From: Nitrosarchaeum sp.
GTDB lineage: Archaea; Thermoproteota; Nitrososphaeria; Nitrososphaerales; Nitrosopumilaceae
DNA length: 64,000 bases
NCBI RefSeq assembly: GCF_025699065.1
Contig: NZ_JAILWF010000006.1
Span: forward strand, 1-64,000
Direction: 5' to 3'
The position numbers and the translations under genes were made by a program. This document shows, piece after piece, positions 54,571 to 63,011 of the stretch; positions within the stretch are counted from its first letter, which is position 1; each line of letters opens with the position of its first letter. A model generated the notes under the pieces. It was given only the letters and a program-made list of their open reading frames with translations, did no database searches and had not been told where the DNA came from.

Positions 54571-55206
54571 ATGGCTTTGGATTCTGTTTTACTATTTTTG
54601 AATTCGGTATTTCTTCAAGAAGGTGGCATGTTTGATTTTCTTGGTGGAGGTCATGGTGCATTGGGAAGTGATGATCCTATCATCAAAGGATTAATTTTAT
54701 CAGCATTTTGTGTTGCTGGATTTGGAATTATTCTAAATGTCTTTAATGCTGGAGTTAGAAAAAAGATGGTTGATCAAACTAAATTAAAACGAATCATGAA
54801 AGAAACACGTGCTTGGCAAAAAGAGAGAATGGCAGCAATGCGTTCAAAAGATCAAGCAAAAATTAACGAGCTAAGCAAAAAATCCTCTTACATGAATAAG
54901 ATGTCAATGGAGATGATGCAGATGAACATGAGACCGATGATGATTACATTTGTTCCCTTGATTTTAATATTTTATCTAGTACTTCCAGTTCTATTTTCAC
55001 ACATTGTTGCATTATCTCCAATATCACTAAACGTTATACCTGGAGAATTTTTTCAGCTCACATGTACTGCTGAACAAGCCGCAGATATAGAAAACATATG
55101 TACTAAAGAAAATGCTTTGTATCTTTGGGCTTGGTATTTTCTTTCATCCATTGCTTTTAGTGGCATTATTATGAAACTAACAAAAACATCAATGGATCTC
55201 AGTTGA
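54571..55206 (+). CDS. EMC3/TMCO1-type membrane insertase (DUF106)
   Basis: The 211-residue protein has three main hydrophobic segments (about 35-55, 125-150, 185-203), a long charged helix between the first two (MKETRAWQKERMAAMRSKDQAKI, given in part as KETRAWQKERMAAMRSKD) and a Met-rich MSMEMMQMNMRPMM just before the second. This is the DUF106 family, archaeal relatives of YidC/Oxa1 and of eukaryotic EMC3 and TMCO1, which help insert membrane proteins. The location between adk and cmk, near secY, is the usual archaeal one. It overlaps cmk by four bases. Confidence 0.88.
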   Translation: MALDSVLLFLNSVFLQEGGMFDFLGGGHGALGSDDPIIKGLILSAFCVAGFGIILNVFNAGVRKKMVDQTKLKRIMKETRAWQKERMAAMRSKDQAKINELSKKSSYMNKMSMEMMQMNMRPMMITFVPLILIFYLVLPVLFSHIVALSPISLNVIPGEFFQLTCTAEQAADIENICTKENALYLWAWYFLSSIAFSGIIMKLTKTSMDLS

Positions 55207-55763
55207 CCAAATCAATTGTAATCTCTGGTCCTCCAGCTGTCGGAAAGACAACTGTTGCCAAAGGATTGGCTAGTGAATTCAAATTAACATATCTTAGCGG
55301 TGGTGATATTCTAAAAGAGATGGCAAAAGAGGAAGGATTTGATGCAGTTGGTGATGATTGGTGGGATACTGAAAATGGAATGAAGTTTCTAAGTCAAAGA
55401 GAGAACAATTCAGAATTTGATAAAAAAGTTGATGATAAACTAATACAGCTTTTCAAGAAAGGTGGGATGGTAATTACAAGCTATACTTTGCCATGGCTAG
55501 TTGATGACGGAATTAAAATCTGGTTATCAGGCTCACATGATAGCAGTTCACAAAGAATGCAAACTAGAGACAACATGACTTCAAAGGAAGCATATGAGAT
55601 TACTAAGCTAAGATATGACAAAAATCGTGCATTGTATAAAAAATTATATCATTTTGATTTTGGAAACGATATCTCTGTATTTGATAAAATTATTGATACT
55701 GATAATCTAAATGCAACTCAAGTAATTAATATTGCAAAAGATACTGTAAGAGAATTATTATGA
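55203..55763 (+). CDS. cmk: Cytidylate kinase, archaeal type
   Basis: The 186-residue kinase shows the P-loop GPPAVGKT (9-16), the substrate-side YLSGGDILKEMA and the lid region around QRMQTRDNMTSKEAYE. It phosphorylates CMP and dCMP. It starts with TTG overlapping the DUF106 stop and overlaps cbf5 by four bases, so three genes are translationally coupled. Confidence 0.9.
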   Translation: MTKSIVISGPPAVGKTTVAKGLASEFKLTYLSGGDILKEMAKEEGFDAVGDDWWDTENGMKFLSQRENNSEFDKKVDDKLIQLFKKGGMVITSYTLPWLVDDGIKIWLSGSHDSSSQRMQTRDNMTSKEAYEITKLRYDKNRALYKKLYHFDFGNDISVFDKIIDTDNLNATQVINIAKDTVRELL

Positions 55764-56758
55764 CTCTAAAGCAATTGGAAAACTTGGTTGTAATTGATCA
55801 GGATATTACTGATGATACATATGGAACGTATTATGATAAAAGAACTTTAGAGCAATTATTAGATTATGGTTTGATAATTTTAGATAAACCCCCAGGACCT
55901 ACTAGTCATGAAACTGTTGCATGGACTAAACGAATTCTGAAAATTCCAAAAATTGGTCACAGTGGTACACTTGATCCTCAAGTTTCTGGAGTCTTGCCTT
56001 TGGGACTTGGGGAAGCAACAAAAGCACTTGGTGTTTTGCTTTATGGACCAAAGGAATATCACGCTCTAGGACGATTCCACTCTCTTCCGTCAAAACAAAA
56101 ACTCGATGAAGTTCTTGAAATGTTCCGAGGAGAAATCTTCCAAAAACCTCCACAACGTTCAGCTGTTCTAAGACAAACTAGAACTAGAACCATTTACGAA
56201 TTAGAGGTACTAGAGCAAAAAGAAAGATTGCTCTTAACACGAATTTTATGTGAAGCAGGAACATACATTAGAAAACTCTACTATGATATCGGAGAAATTT
56301 TAGGACCAGGTGCTACTATGATTGAACTAAGAAGAACAAAAGTTGATCAATTCCACGAAGCTGATGGTCTTGTAACGTTACATGAACTAGCAAATGCTTA
56401 TGCCCTTTGGGAAGAAAAAAAAGATGACACAAAACTAATGTCAATGATCAAACCTATAGAATATGCATTAAGTGAACTCAAGTCCGTTGTAATTCGTGAT
56501 TCTGCGGTTGATGCATTATGTCATGGTGCACAACTCGCAATGCCTGGAATTTTACAAATATCTCCAAATCTGAGAAAGAGTGATATCGTTGCAATTTATA
56601 CACAAAAGGGAGAAGCAGTCGCTTTGGCAGAATCACTGATGTCTGAAGAAGAGATACGTGATGCAACAAAAGGATATGCCTTTGAAACAAAACGAATTAT
56701 CATGGCTCCTAACATATATCCAAAAAAATGGAGATCAAAATCTGTTCCAAAGGATTAA
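55760..56758 (+). CDS. cbf5: Cbf5, tRNA/rRNA pseudouridine synthase
   Basis: The 332-residue enzyme converts uridine to pseudouridine in rRNA, guided by H/ACA RNAs, and position 55 of tRNA. Catalytic Asp72 lies in HSGTLDPQVSGVLPLGLG, followed by the thumb and the RTIYELEVLE segment; the C-terminal PUA domain contains GMPGI-like AMPGILQISP and GEAVALAESLMS. No rpl34e or rpl14e, which often accompany cmk and cbf5 in other archaea, is seen here. Confidence 0.93.
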   Translation: MTLKQLENLVVIDQDITDDTYGTYYDKRTLEQLLDYGLIILDKPPGPTSHETVAWTKRILKIPKIGHSGTLDPQVSGVLPLGLGEATKALGVLLYGPKEYHALGRFHSLPSKQKLDEVLEMFRGEIFQKPPQRSAVLRQTRTRTIYELEVLEQKERLLLTRILCEAGTYIRKLYYDIGEILGPGATMIELRRTKVDQFHEADGLVTLHELANAYALWEEKKDDTKLMSMIKPIEYALSELKSVVIRDSAVDALCHGAQLAMPGILQISPNLRKSDIVAIYTQKGEAVALAESLMSEEEIRDATKGYAFETKRIIMAPNIYPKKWRSKSVPKD

Positions 56759-56785
56759 AAAATCAAATAAAAAACTCGATCATAA

Positions 56786-57232
56786 TTGTTAGCAAAAAGC
56801 CTTGTAATTTTTATCAGCGTTGGTGTTATAGCTGGTTTTTCATTTGGATTTTATTTACTCGAAATAAAAAGTACCAATCAACTTGTGTATGTGGATGGTT
56901 CTTCACTTTCTTTGGTTACTGAAAAATCTGATTTTAAGCGAGGTGAAGAAATAAAAATTATTTTAATAAATTCTGGAACGAATCCGTTAACATTTTCAGA
57001 TACATCTTACGGTTTGAAGATTAGCGGATTATTTGGTATTGTAAAATATTCTCCACCTGCATCTCCAGTAATTTCGACACTAAACCCAGGAGAAAAAACT
57101 GAATTCGTTTGGAATCAAATGAAAAATGACGGTCTTCCAGTAATTGAAGGTCTTTACAAAATTAATGTGAACGGAATTGATTCTATGGGAATCAAAGTAG
57201 AAAAATCAATTACAGTTAACATTTGGAAGTAA
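56786..57232 (+). CDS. Membrane-anchored extracellular protein, 148 aa
   Basis: A TTG start gives an N-terminal hydrophobic segment (about 5-24, SLVIFISVGVIAGFSFGFYL) without a clear cleavage site, so the protein is probably anchored with its body outside. The rest is a beta-rich immunoglobulin-like domain (GEEIKIILINSGTNPLTFSD to GLYKINVNG). I recognise no specific family. Confidence 0.62.
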   Translation: MLAKSLVIFISVGVIAGFSFGFYLLEIKSTNQLVYVDGSSLSLVTEKSDFKRGEEIKIILINSGTNPLTFSDTSYGLKISGLFGIVKYSPPASPVISTLNPGEKTEFVWNQMKNDGLPVIEGLYKINVNGIDSMGIKVEKSITVNIWK

Positions 57233-57257
57233 TTTTTTATAATTTCAAGTAACACAA

Positions 57258-57265
57258 TATATAAT
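57258..57265 (+). promoter_or_regulatory. TATA box of tRNA-Ser
   Basis: TATATAAT lies 43 bases before the mature 5' end of the tRNA. With normal spacing transcription would start near 57285, leaving a short 5' leader for RNase P. Confidence 0.5.
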
Positions 57266-57300
57266 CAAATTTTCCCAAACAAATCTGTCGTAAGACATGT

Positions 57301-57398
57301 GCCGGGGTCGCCTAGCCTGGTAGGGCGCGCGCCTGGAAATAATTAACCATAAAGCGCGTTCTCGCAAGGGAACGGGAGTTCAAATCTCCCTCCCGGCG
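57301..57398 (+). tRNA. tRNA-Ser(GGA) with 14-base intron
   Basis: GCCGGGG and TCCCGGC pair in the acceptor stem and GGGAG-TTCAAAT-CTCCC forms the T arm. The D stem is GCC/GGC and the anticodon stem CGCGC/GCGCG. The loop CTGGAA ... A holds anticodon GGA (57335-57337) and an intron at 57339-57352 in the canonical place after base 37. The long variable arm GTTCTC-GCAA-GGGAAC identifies a class II tRNA, as required for serine. G73 is the discriminator and the next three bases (57399-57401) read CCA. Confidence 0.92.
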
Positions 57399-57569
57399 CC
57401 ATACTCTTTTTGAAATTAATTTATCCAAATTAAAACAAACAGTTCAATTATTATGTAGAAGGCATGCCACAACTAAAAAATTATGGTCATATATTGATAA
57501 ACAAAATAACTTTTTGATTATGATTTTGAAAATATCCAAAAATCTATTATCTAAAAATGGGGAGTATGA

Positions 57570-57710
57570 ATGACACCTGGACAAATGGACGCAAGAAAAA
57601 GAAAAATGATACAAACCATCGAAAATCCACCAAATTATCTTAGTAAGAATACCATTTCTGATAAAAAGAAATGGAAGAATCTTAAGAATGATGGATTACC
57701 ACGATACTAA
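57570..57710 (+). CDS. Small basic protein, 46 aa (candidate)
   Basis: The ATG at 57570 opens 46 codons rich in Lys and Arg (DARKRKMIQTIENPPNYL, DKKKWKNLKNDG), with no cysteines or membrane segment. It could bind nucleic acid. A GGGGAG sequence lies shortly before the ATG as a possible ribosome binding site. No family is recognised. Confidence 0.5.
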   Translation: MTPGQMDARKRKMIQTIENPPNYLSKNTISDKKKWKNLKNDGLPRY

Positions 57711-57735
57711 TTACTTTAGATTGTTTTTCTTATTT

Positions 57736-58269
57736 TTATGATTCTTCATTATTTCTGTATGCAATTAAAAATCCTAAACCACCACATACAACTCCGATCG
57801 CAAGAAAAGCGATAAATCCTCCAATTGGTTCAATAAATGAATCCATAATCGCTGGATATTTTGGACCTAGTTTTCCTTCAGTAAAAATTGAAAGTAGTCC
57901 TGTTCCTGCCAACCCCGCATATGTCATAATCATCATTGCACCTGCACCACCTACATTCATTCCGACAAGATGTATTCCAGCTAGTATGTTTGATTTTTTT
58001 GTAAATTTTTTCCCCAAAGTAATTTCAAGATGACTGTAAAATAATGCAGTAACTGCAACTGCAACTATTATTATTAAATGAAATATTATTCCTAAAAAGA
58101 ACCATTTTGCAGTTCCATCAAATGACAATGACAAATACTGAATTATGTTAATTTGACTGTTCATCATTTGTATTGTAACAATTACTAGGGCCATAACTGT
58201 GATTAATGCCCCTTGAATTATTGCTGCAATTATGAATCTGTCCACCCATCTTAGTTTCATGTTTTGCAT
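57736..58269 (-). CDS. Polytopic membrane protein, 177 aa
   Basis: There are about four hydrophobic segments (roughly 11-34, 53-77, 97-120, 148-170), with glycine-rich stretches HLVGMNVGGAGAMMIMTYAG and IGVVCGGLGFLIA. Single histidines lie within or near segments (HLIIIVAV, SHLEITL, GIHLVGMN). Histidines in membrane helices sometimes bind heme or copper, but no known family is matched. It may be an isolated gene. Confidence 0.68.
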   Translation of the reverse strand: MQNMKLRWVDRFIIAAIIQGALITVMALVIVTIQMMNSQINIIQYLSLSFDGTAKWFFLGIIFHLIIIVAVAVTALFYSHLEITLGKKFTKKSNILAGIHLVGMNVGGAGAMMIMTYAGLAGTGLLSIFTEGKLGPKYPAIMDSFIEPIGGFIAFLAIGVVCGGLGFLIAYRNNEES

Positions 58270-58346
58270 CTATCTGTTATTGTATTATCTTTAATTTATA
58301 TCCCTAGATTATTTTACTAGGCCATTCCTGAGATAAATCAATTATC

Positions 58347-58790
58347 TTATTTTTGAAATTTTGCTAATTGCCTAACTATATCGCTGGTAGTAATTATCCC
58401 AATTATTTTGTTGTTTTCAGATACTGCCAGTTTACGAATTTTTTTTGCAGCCATTTGTTTTGCAGCTTCTAAAATTGATTTGTTTGGACTTATTGTCTCT
58501 AAAGGAAACGATGCTACCTTTTCTACTGTCATATCTAATGGATATTTGTTTGCTGCAACTTTAATTGCAAAATCTCTGTCTGTGATTATTCCCATAGTCT
58601 CTGTATCTTTTTTTACAAAAACTGAACCTATTCCTTGCTCCATCATTTTAGAAATTTGATATATTGTCGTAGATTGTGGTGCTATGATCAGTTCTTTTGC
58701 CATTATTTCTTTGACAAGAATTTGTGATAGTTCTTTTTCTAAATTATTATTTGATGCTTCATTATTTTTCTTTGATCCGAAAAATCCCAT
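58347..58790 (-). CDS. Two-CBS-domain protein
   Basis: The 147-residue protein contains a pair of CBS domains: first around MAKELIIAPQSTTIYQISKM with GIITDRDFAI, second around VASFPLETISPNKSILEAAK with IIGIITTSDIVRQL. A CBS pair binds adenine nucleotides or related ligands and acts as an energy or metabolite sensor. No enzyme domain is attached. It is upstream, on the same strand, of the membrane-protein gene, separated by about 77 bp. Confidence 0.88.
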   Translation of the reverse strand: MGFFGSKKNNEASNNNLEKELSQILVKEIMAKELIIAPQSTTIYQISKMMEQGIGSVFVKKDTETMGIITDRDFAIKVAANKYPLDMTVEKVASFPLETISPNKSILEAAKQMAAKKIRKLAVSENNKIIGIITTSDIVRQLAKFQK

Positions 58791-58917
58791 CGCATAACTT
58801 TAATGAACAAAAACTTAAAGATTTCTAAATTTCATCTGTTCTTATTTGCTTAAAATCATTAATTTTAACGGTTCATGCTGAGATTATTATAGGATTTTTG
58901 ATAATTTTTCAAATAAT

Positions 58918-59460
58918 TTATTTCCTATACCATGGTCTTGCCTCTAACCAATCAATTTCAGCAATCATCTGTTCTACTTTTTTTACGATTGCTATTACTG
59001 ATCTATACTGCTCATACATCTCAATCTCCTCTTCTTTTGATAATACATTTGCTTCTGCATCATCAAAGAATTTGTTTTCTTTATTGAGATGATCAAATAG
59101 AAATATAGAATATGTTCGTAGGTATCTGGCAACTGGTTCTCTTGCATCTTGACCACTTTTCCACTTTTTCAGATATTCTGAAATTTTTCTGGCTATATTT
59201 CTTCCAAATTCATGCTCTATCATGAATTTTCTAATTTCTTCTTTTAGATTATCATAGCTTGCAACACATGGAAAATACGAATCCTCCTCTCTTGAATGGT
59301 GAATTGTGTCTACAAATTCTGATATTACAACAGTAATCTTTTCAAGGTCTACAAATGGAATTTCAGTTCCTTTGTAAATCTCATCTGCACATTTTGCAAC
59401 TATTTTTTCTAGACGTCTAACTTGATCATGATCTGCTCGTAATTGATTTGTTGCACTCAT
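58918..59460 (-). CDS. Hemerythrin-like (HHE) protein
   Basis: The 180-residue helical protein has His motifs at the usual hemerythrin places: RADHDQVRRL, then IHHSREEDSYFP, IEHEFGRNIA and FDHLNKENKFF. These carboxylate and His residues can hold a di-iron centre. Such proteins sense or store oxygen, NO or iron. The length is somewhat above a minimal hemerythrin. Confidence 0.85.
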   Translation of the reverse strand: MSATNQLRADHDQVRRLEKIVAKCADEIYKGTEIPFVDLEKITVVISEFVDTIHHSREEDSYFPCVASYDNLKEEIRKFMIEHEFGRNIARKISEYLKKWKSGQDAREPVARYLRTYSIFLFDHLNKENKFFDDAEANVLSKEEEIEMYEQYRSVIAIVKKVEQMIAEIDWLEARPWYRK

Positions 59461-59512
59461 AATGCTTTAGTATTTTCTTCTTTATTTTAGTTATTTCGTT
59501 CAAAACTAAATC

Positions 59513-60823
59513 TTAAAACACCATTTTTTCAATTATTTTACTAAATCTCCATGGACCACATTGTGCGTCTGAACTTTCACTTTGAAACAATCCTTGTTTG
59601 TTTAAATGATTGACAATATGTGCTGAAAATGGTAATGCCCCTGTGGCACCTGGAGAGTTATAGTTCAAAATATGAAAAGACATAGAATCTTCTTCTAAAA
59701 TCACATCTGGAACAAACTGACCTTTTTCATTAATCACAGATGATCTAATTCCAGCAGTCCCCTTTTCTGTTATTTTTTCCACGTCAATTTTTGGTAAGAA
59801 TCGCTTAACTCTGTTTATCATTTTCGATTTTGACATTGAAGATTGAATTTCATTTATTGCAAGTTCTTGAAACTGTTTATCAAAAATTGCTTTTCTTGCA
59901 CCTGAATTTAGCATCTCTAATAATTTTGGAATAAACTCCTTGACGTTCTCTACTTTGTTGTATCCATATGGACTAAACACTGGTACTGCATTTGGTCCAA
60001 TCTCGCAACTTCCATCAACTCTGATAATCCAATGTGGATCTAAAAATGGATAATCTGGATATTCTGGTACCGAATACACGCTTGTTTTTGTCAAATTGTT
60101 GTACTCTTTTGGTGCCTTCCAATATTCTCCTCTAAAGTGTACATCTGTGAATTTCTCTGCAATGCCCATTTTGTGTGCGATATCTATTGACTCGCCCCCT
60201 GCAGCATTTATGATAAAGTTTGCAAAAATCTCATGTTCGTTATTTAGTATGATTTTCCATTTATTTTTGATTTTTTTTATTTCAGTTACTTTGGTATCTG
60301 TAAGCAATTTTATTTTGTTATTCGTACTATCTTTAATCACAGCATTTGTTAATTTGGAATAGTCAGTAGATCCATCTTTGTATACATAAAGTGCCGATTC
60401 ACATTTTATCTCTGGTTCGATTTTTTTTAATTCATTTTTTTCCATTAATTTTATGTCGTTATCTTGTAATCCATTTTGTTTCCCCCATCTCAAGTACTTC
60501 TCTAAAACTTTGTGTCCTCTCTCATCAAATGCAACTTCAATCACCCCGTCTTTTTTAAATGGTAAATTTTTCAATTTGGAATATTCTTCCCACATCTCAT
60601 ATCCGTTAAAAGATGCTTTTGCAAACATCTTTTTTTTCTCAGGATTGTATAGATATGGTGCATGAACTTTTCCCGTGTTTCTACCACTTGTATGAAATGC
60701 AACATTATGAGATTGTTCAATTATTGCAATCTCTTTTGTTTTGTTTAGAAAACTAAGAAAATATGATATTGAAGTTCCAAGAATACCTCCTCCTATAATT
60801 ATGAGATCGAAATTATGTGTCAA
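59513..60823 (-). CDS. FAD-dependent oxidoreductase, L-2-hydroxyglutarate-oxidase-like
   Basis: The 436-residue protein starts with the FAD motif LIIIGGGILGTSISYFL and has SGRNTGKVHAPYLYNPEKKK, NAAGGESIDIAHKMG and the late SPGATGALPFSAHIVNHL, matching the LhgO branch of the D-amino-acid-oxidase superfamily. It would oxidise a 2-hydroxyacid or a related acid and pass electrons to a quinone or oxygen. The exact substrate is not settled by sequence. The minus-strand 2-hydroxyacid dehydrogenase at 61.8 kb lies close by. Confidence 0.82.
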   Translation of the reverse strand: MTHNFDLIIIGGGILGTSISYFLSFLNKTKEIAIIEQSHNVAFHTSGRNTGKVHAPYLYNPEKKKMFAKASFNGYEMWEEYSKLKNLPFKKDGVIEVAFDERGHKVLEKYLRWGKQNGLQDNDIKLMEKNELKKIEPEIKCESALYVYKDGSTDYSKLTNAVIKDSTNNKIKLLTDTKVTEIKKIKNKWKIILNNEHEIFANFIINAAGGESIDIAHKMGIAEKFTDVHFRGEYWKAPKEYNNLTKTSVYSVPEYPDYPFLDPHWIIRVDGSCEIGPNAVPVFSPYGYNKVENVKEFIPKLLEMLNSGARKAIFDKQFQELAINEIQSSMSKSKMINRVKRFLPKIDVEKITEKGTAGIRSSVINEKGQFVPDVILEEDSMSFHILNYNSPGATGALPFSAHIVNHLNKQGLFQSESSDAQCGPWRFSKIIEKMVF

Positions 60824-60905
60824 TACTTTTCCATTTTACATCGCTCAGTATTAAATTAAATATCTTGTAATCAAGATTAATATCTTATAAAATCTGAGTT
60901 TTAGT

Positions 60906-61193
60906 ATGTTGCCTGATAGATGTTCTATAATGGAAAATGGAAAGCAATGTGTTAATCCGCCCGAATTTGTAGTCTCAGTTGTTGTAGAAAAAGACGAATA
61001 CATGGTTGGAGTTACATGCAATAAACATAAACAGATAGTCTCAGGAAAGATACAATCTCTTCAAACTGAAGAAAAAATACCTCATGGAAAAATAAGTTTT
61101 TCACCATTAAAAGCAGTTGGAACTGATTGCATTCATGGTGATTCTGATGATTTTGTTCAATTGGATACACAATTATCCAAAAAATTGAAATAA
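60906..61193 (+). CDS. Hypothetical Cys/His protein, 95 aa
   Basis: The family is not recognised. Cys6, Cys15, a central CNKH and a late CIHGDSDD give several possible metal ligands. There is no signal or membrane segment. It is divergent from the FAD oxidoreductase gene and just upstream of a second small gene on the same strand, perhaps one transcript. Confidence 0.6.
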   Translation: MLPDRCSIMENGKQCVNPPEFVVSVVVEKDEYMVGVTCNKHKQIVSGKIQSLQTEEKIPHGKISFSPLKAVGTDCIHGDSDDFVQLDTQLSKKLK

Positions 61194-61241
61194 TTTCTTT
61201 TTATTTACATTGTATTGCTTTTTAATGTGTTGTCTGATCTA

Positions 61242-61589
61242 GTGAAAATTGACAACATTTTACTAATTATAAAAAATGCAGGTGCAGTTTCTGAAATTAG
61301 AAGCAATTCTTTGAGTATCAAACAAAAAGAGAAATGGATTACAATTGGTGACAATGATGGCCCTGCTCATATGCACATTAACACTGAATTAATTCAAAAT
61401 GCTGAGTTTATCGAGGAACAAAAGCCTGAACGTACTAGTTTCAGTGTTCAATTTTTTGATAAAGATGGAATTCGTATCTTGGGTGCATTTTTTACAAAGA
61501 TGTATGATCAAAGTATGAATCTTGATACTGAAAGAAAAAAAACTTTTGATAATCTACGTCAAAAGTATAATTCAAAGATTAAATTTTAA
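61242..61589 (+). CDS. Hypothetical protein with HutX/HemS-like features, 115 aa
   Basis: I choose the GTG at 61242 (MKIDNILLIIKN); a TTG at 61215 adds nine residues of weaker character. The order of segments (ITIGDNDGPAHMHINTELI, then FSVQFFDKDGIRILGAFFTK) resembles the half-repeat of HemS/ChuX/HutX heme-utilisation proteins, in which a WxNL/HLH strand precedes a ffD-x-G strand. The match is by eye and weak; the histidines in HMHIN could bind metal or heme. Confidence 0.55.
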   Translation: MKIDNILLIIKNAGAVSEIRSNSLSIKQKEKWITIGDNDGPAHMHINTELIQNAEFIEEQKPERTSFSVQFFDKDGIRILGAFFTKMYDQSMNLDTERKKTFDNLRQKYNSKIKF

Positions 61590-61595
61590 AAAAAA

Positions 61596-61616
61596 CCTTG
61601 TCTGAAAAGGACAAGG
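61596..61616 (-). terminator. Hairpin terminator on the minus strand
   Basis: CCTTGTC and GACAAGG form a perfect 7-bp stem with a 7-base loop. On the minus strand it is followed by a run of eight T residues, the pattern of an intrinsic terminator. It may also help end the convergent plus-strand transcript of the gene at 61242. Confidence 0.55.
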
Positions 61617-61629
61617 AGAAAAATTTTAT

Positions 61630-61719
61630 TTATTCTTGTAATAGTTTTTTCTTCTTTTCTTTTTCAGATTGTTGTTTAGCTAATTCTAATTCTTCGTTTG
61701 TATGCTTGAATTTTTTCAA
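61630..61719 (-). CDS. Tiny Lys/Glu-rich protein, 29 aa (candidate)
   Basis: A TTG at 61719 opens 29 codons giving a highly charged helical peptide (KKFKHTNEELELAKQQSEK). A TATA-like TTTTTATACAT lies about 30 bases upstream and the terminator-like hairpin lies just downstream, so a short transcript is plausible. The plus-strand frame over the same bases looks like a shadow. Confidence 0.4.
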   Translation of the reverse strand: MKKFKHTNEELELAKQQSEKEKKKKLLQE

Positions 61720-61796
61720 TCTGAATTCAATTTACATTCTATGTATAAAAACTGCACAGTTTCTCATGGATGGCTCTAAGCGTAAGTCTAGATATG

Positions 61797-62768
61797 TCAA
61801 TAACCTACCGAGTAAACGGGTTTTTTATGATTAATTCCTAGTTCCAAATTCTTTATGGTAATCTTTGCCATTTTCGTCCTTGTTTCTTTGGTTGAACTTC
61901 CAATATGTGGTGCTAGTACAATGTTTTGTATCTTTGTCAATGGATGCTTTTTTCTAATAGGTTCGCTCTCGTAGACATCCAAAGCAGCTCCTGCGATGAT
62001 CTTTTTCTTTAATGCTATTGTGAGATCTTTTTCATTAACTATTTTTCCTCGTGCTGTGTTGACCAAGTATGTAGTCTTTTTCATTTTTCTAAATATTTTC
62101 ATATCAAATAATTGATTTGTTTCTTTAGTATGTGGAACATGGATTGAAATTATGTCACTATGTTTAATCAGTTTGTCTAATGTGACATATTTTACTCCAA
62201 GTGACTTTTCTTTATTTTTTGATATAGGTTTTCTGTTATGATAAATTATTTTCATATCAAATGCTTTCGCTCGCTTTGCAAGAGTACTTCCTATTCTTCC
62301 CAATCCAAAAATTCCAAGTGTTTTTCCTTGAAGATCAATTCCTACATAGTCATATGCACCATAAATCTGTCTCCATTTTCCTTCTCTGATTGTTCTGTCT
62401 CCCTCTGAAACTCGACGTAAAATATCTAGTATTAATGAAAATGCTAAATCTGCAGTTGCATCCGTAAGAACTTCAGGTGTATATCCTACGTGAATTTTCT
62501 TTTTTATTGCATATTGTGTATCGATATGATCATAACCTACGCTAAATGTGCTTATGACCTTGAGATTTTTTCCAGCATCTATAATTTCTTTGTCAATCTT
62601 ATCATATGGAAAACAAATCAGCCCGTCAACATTTTGAATTTTCTTCAATAGTTTTGTTTTTGGAATTGGGATTTTTCCTGAATGAATCTCTATTTGATAT
62701 TTCTTTTTTAATTCATTTAATGCAAAATTATGTAGTGTTCTGGTGAGAAAAACTCGCTTTTTTTCCAA
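61797..62768 (-). CDS. D-2-hydroxyacid dehydrogenase (glyoxylate-reductase-like)
   Basis: The enzyme has the NAD-binding GLGRIGSTLAKRAKAF, catalytic Arg in NTARGKIVNE, Glu in LDVYESEP and His in LAPHIGSSTKETR, the order of D-isomer-specific dehydrogenases such as GyaR. It would reduce glyoxylate, hydroxypyruvate or a similar 2-oxoacid. The frame opens to 62828, but the TTG at 62768 (MEKKRVFLTR) matches the family start better and avoids overlap with the divergent zinc-protein gene. Confidence 0.88.
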   Translation of the reverse strand: MEKKRVFLTRTLHNFALNELKKKYQIEIHSGKIPIPKTKLLKKIQNVDGLICFPYDKIDKEIIDAGKNLKVISTFSVGYDHIDTQYAIKKKIHVGYTPEVLTDATADLAFSLILDILRRVSEGDRTIREGKWRQIYGAYDYVGIDLQGKTLGIFGLGRIGSTLAKRAKAFDMKIIYHNRKPISKNKEKSLGVKYVTLDKLIKHSDIISIHVPHTKETNQLFDMKIFRKMKKTTYLVNTARGKIVNEKDLTIALKKKIIAGAALDVYESEPIRKKHPLTKIQNIVLAPHIGSSTKETRTKMAKITIKNLELGINHKKPVYSVGY

Positions 62769-62821
62769 TATTTGTGATATTTGTCTCAAACCATTTATAC
62801 GATTTCTTTCTAAATAATTAG

Positions 62822-62962
62822 ATGTCAAAATCCGAAACTGAAGAGTTTGCTATTTGTATTGAATGTGGTAATTCTATTGAGAAATGCGTATGTGTATGTC
62901 CTTATTGTGGTGAACGAGATAAATGCGAATGTGTGTTATTTGATTCAACTACGGGTGGTTAG
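62822..62962 (+). CDS. Small Cys-rich zinc-binding protein, 46 aa
   Basis: Seven cysteines are packed in 46 residues: ICIEC, KCVCVCPYC and KCEC. They could form a zinc ribbon or hold two metals. The ATG at 62822 lies within the longest version of the divergent dehydrogenase frame, which favours the shorter start there. The family is not recognised. Confidence 0.6.
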   Translation: MSKSETEEFAICIECGNSIEKCVCVCPYCGERDKCECVLFDSTTGG

Positions 62963-63011
62963 CATAATTTATCCATCATATTATTAATGCCTATAAATGA
63001 GAATAATTGGT

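Noticed and set aside
29387..57472. Shared 11-base GCATGCCACAA at 29387 and 57462, each opening a short frame
   Set aside because: A repeated 11-mer is expected many times by chance in 64 kb, and the two short frames differ after three codons.
61598..61834. Plus-strand frame of 78 codons with a Phe-rich run
   Set aside because: Composition looks antisense to the Lys/Glu-rich minus-strand frame, and it runs into the end of the dehydrogenase gene.
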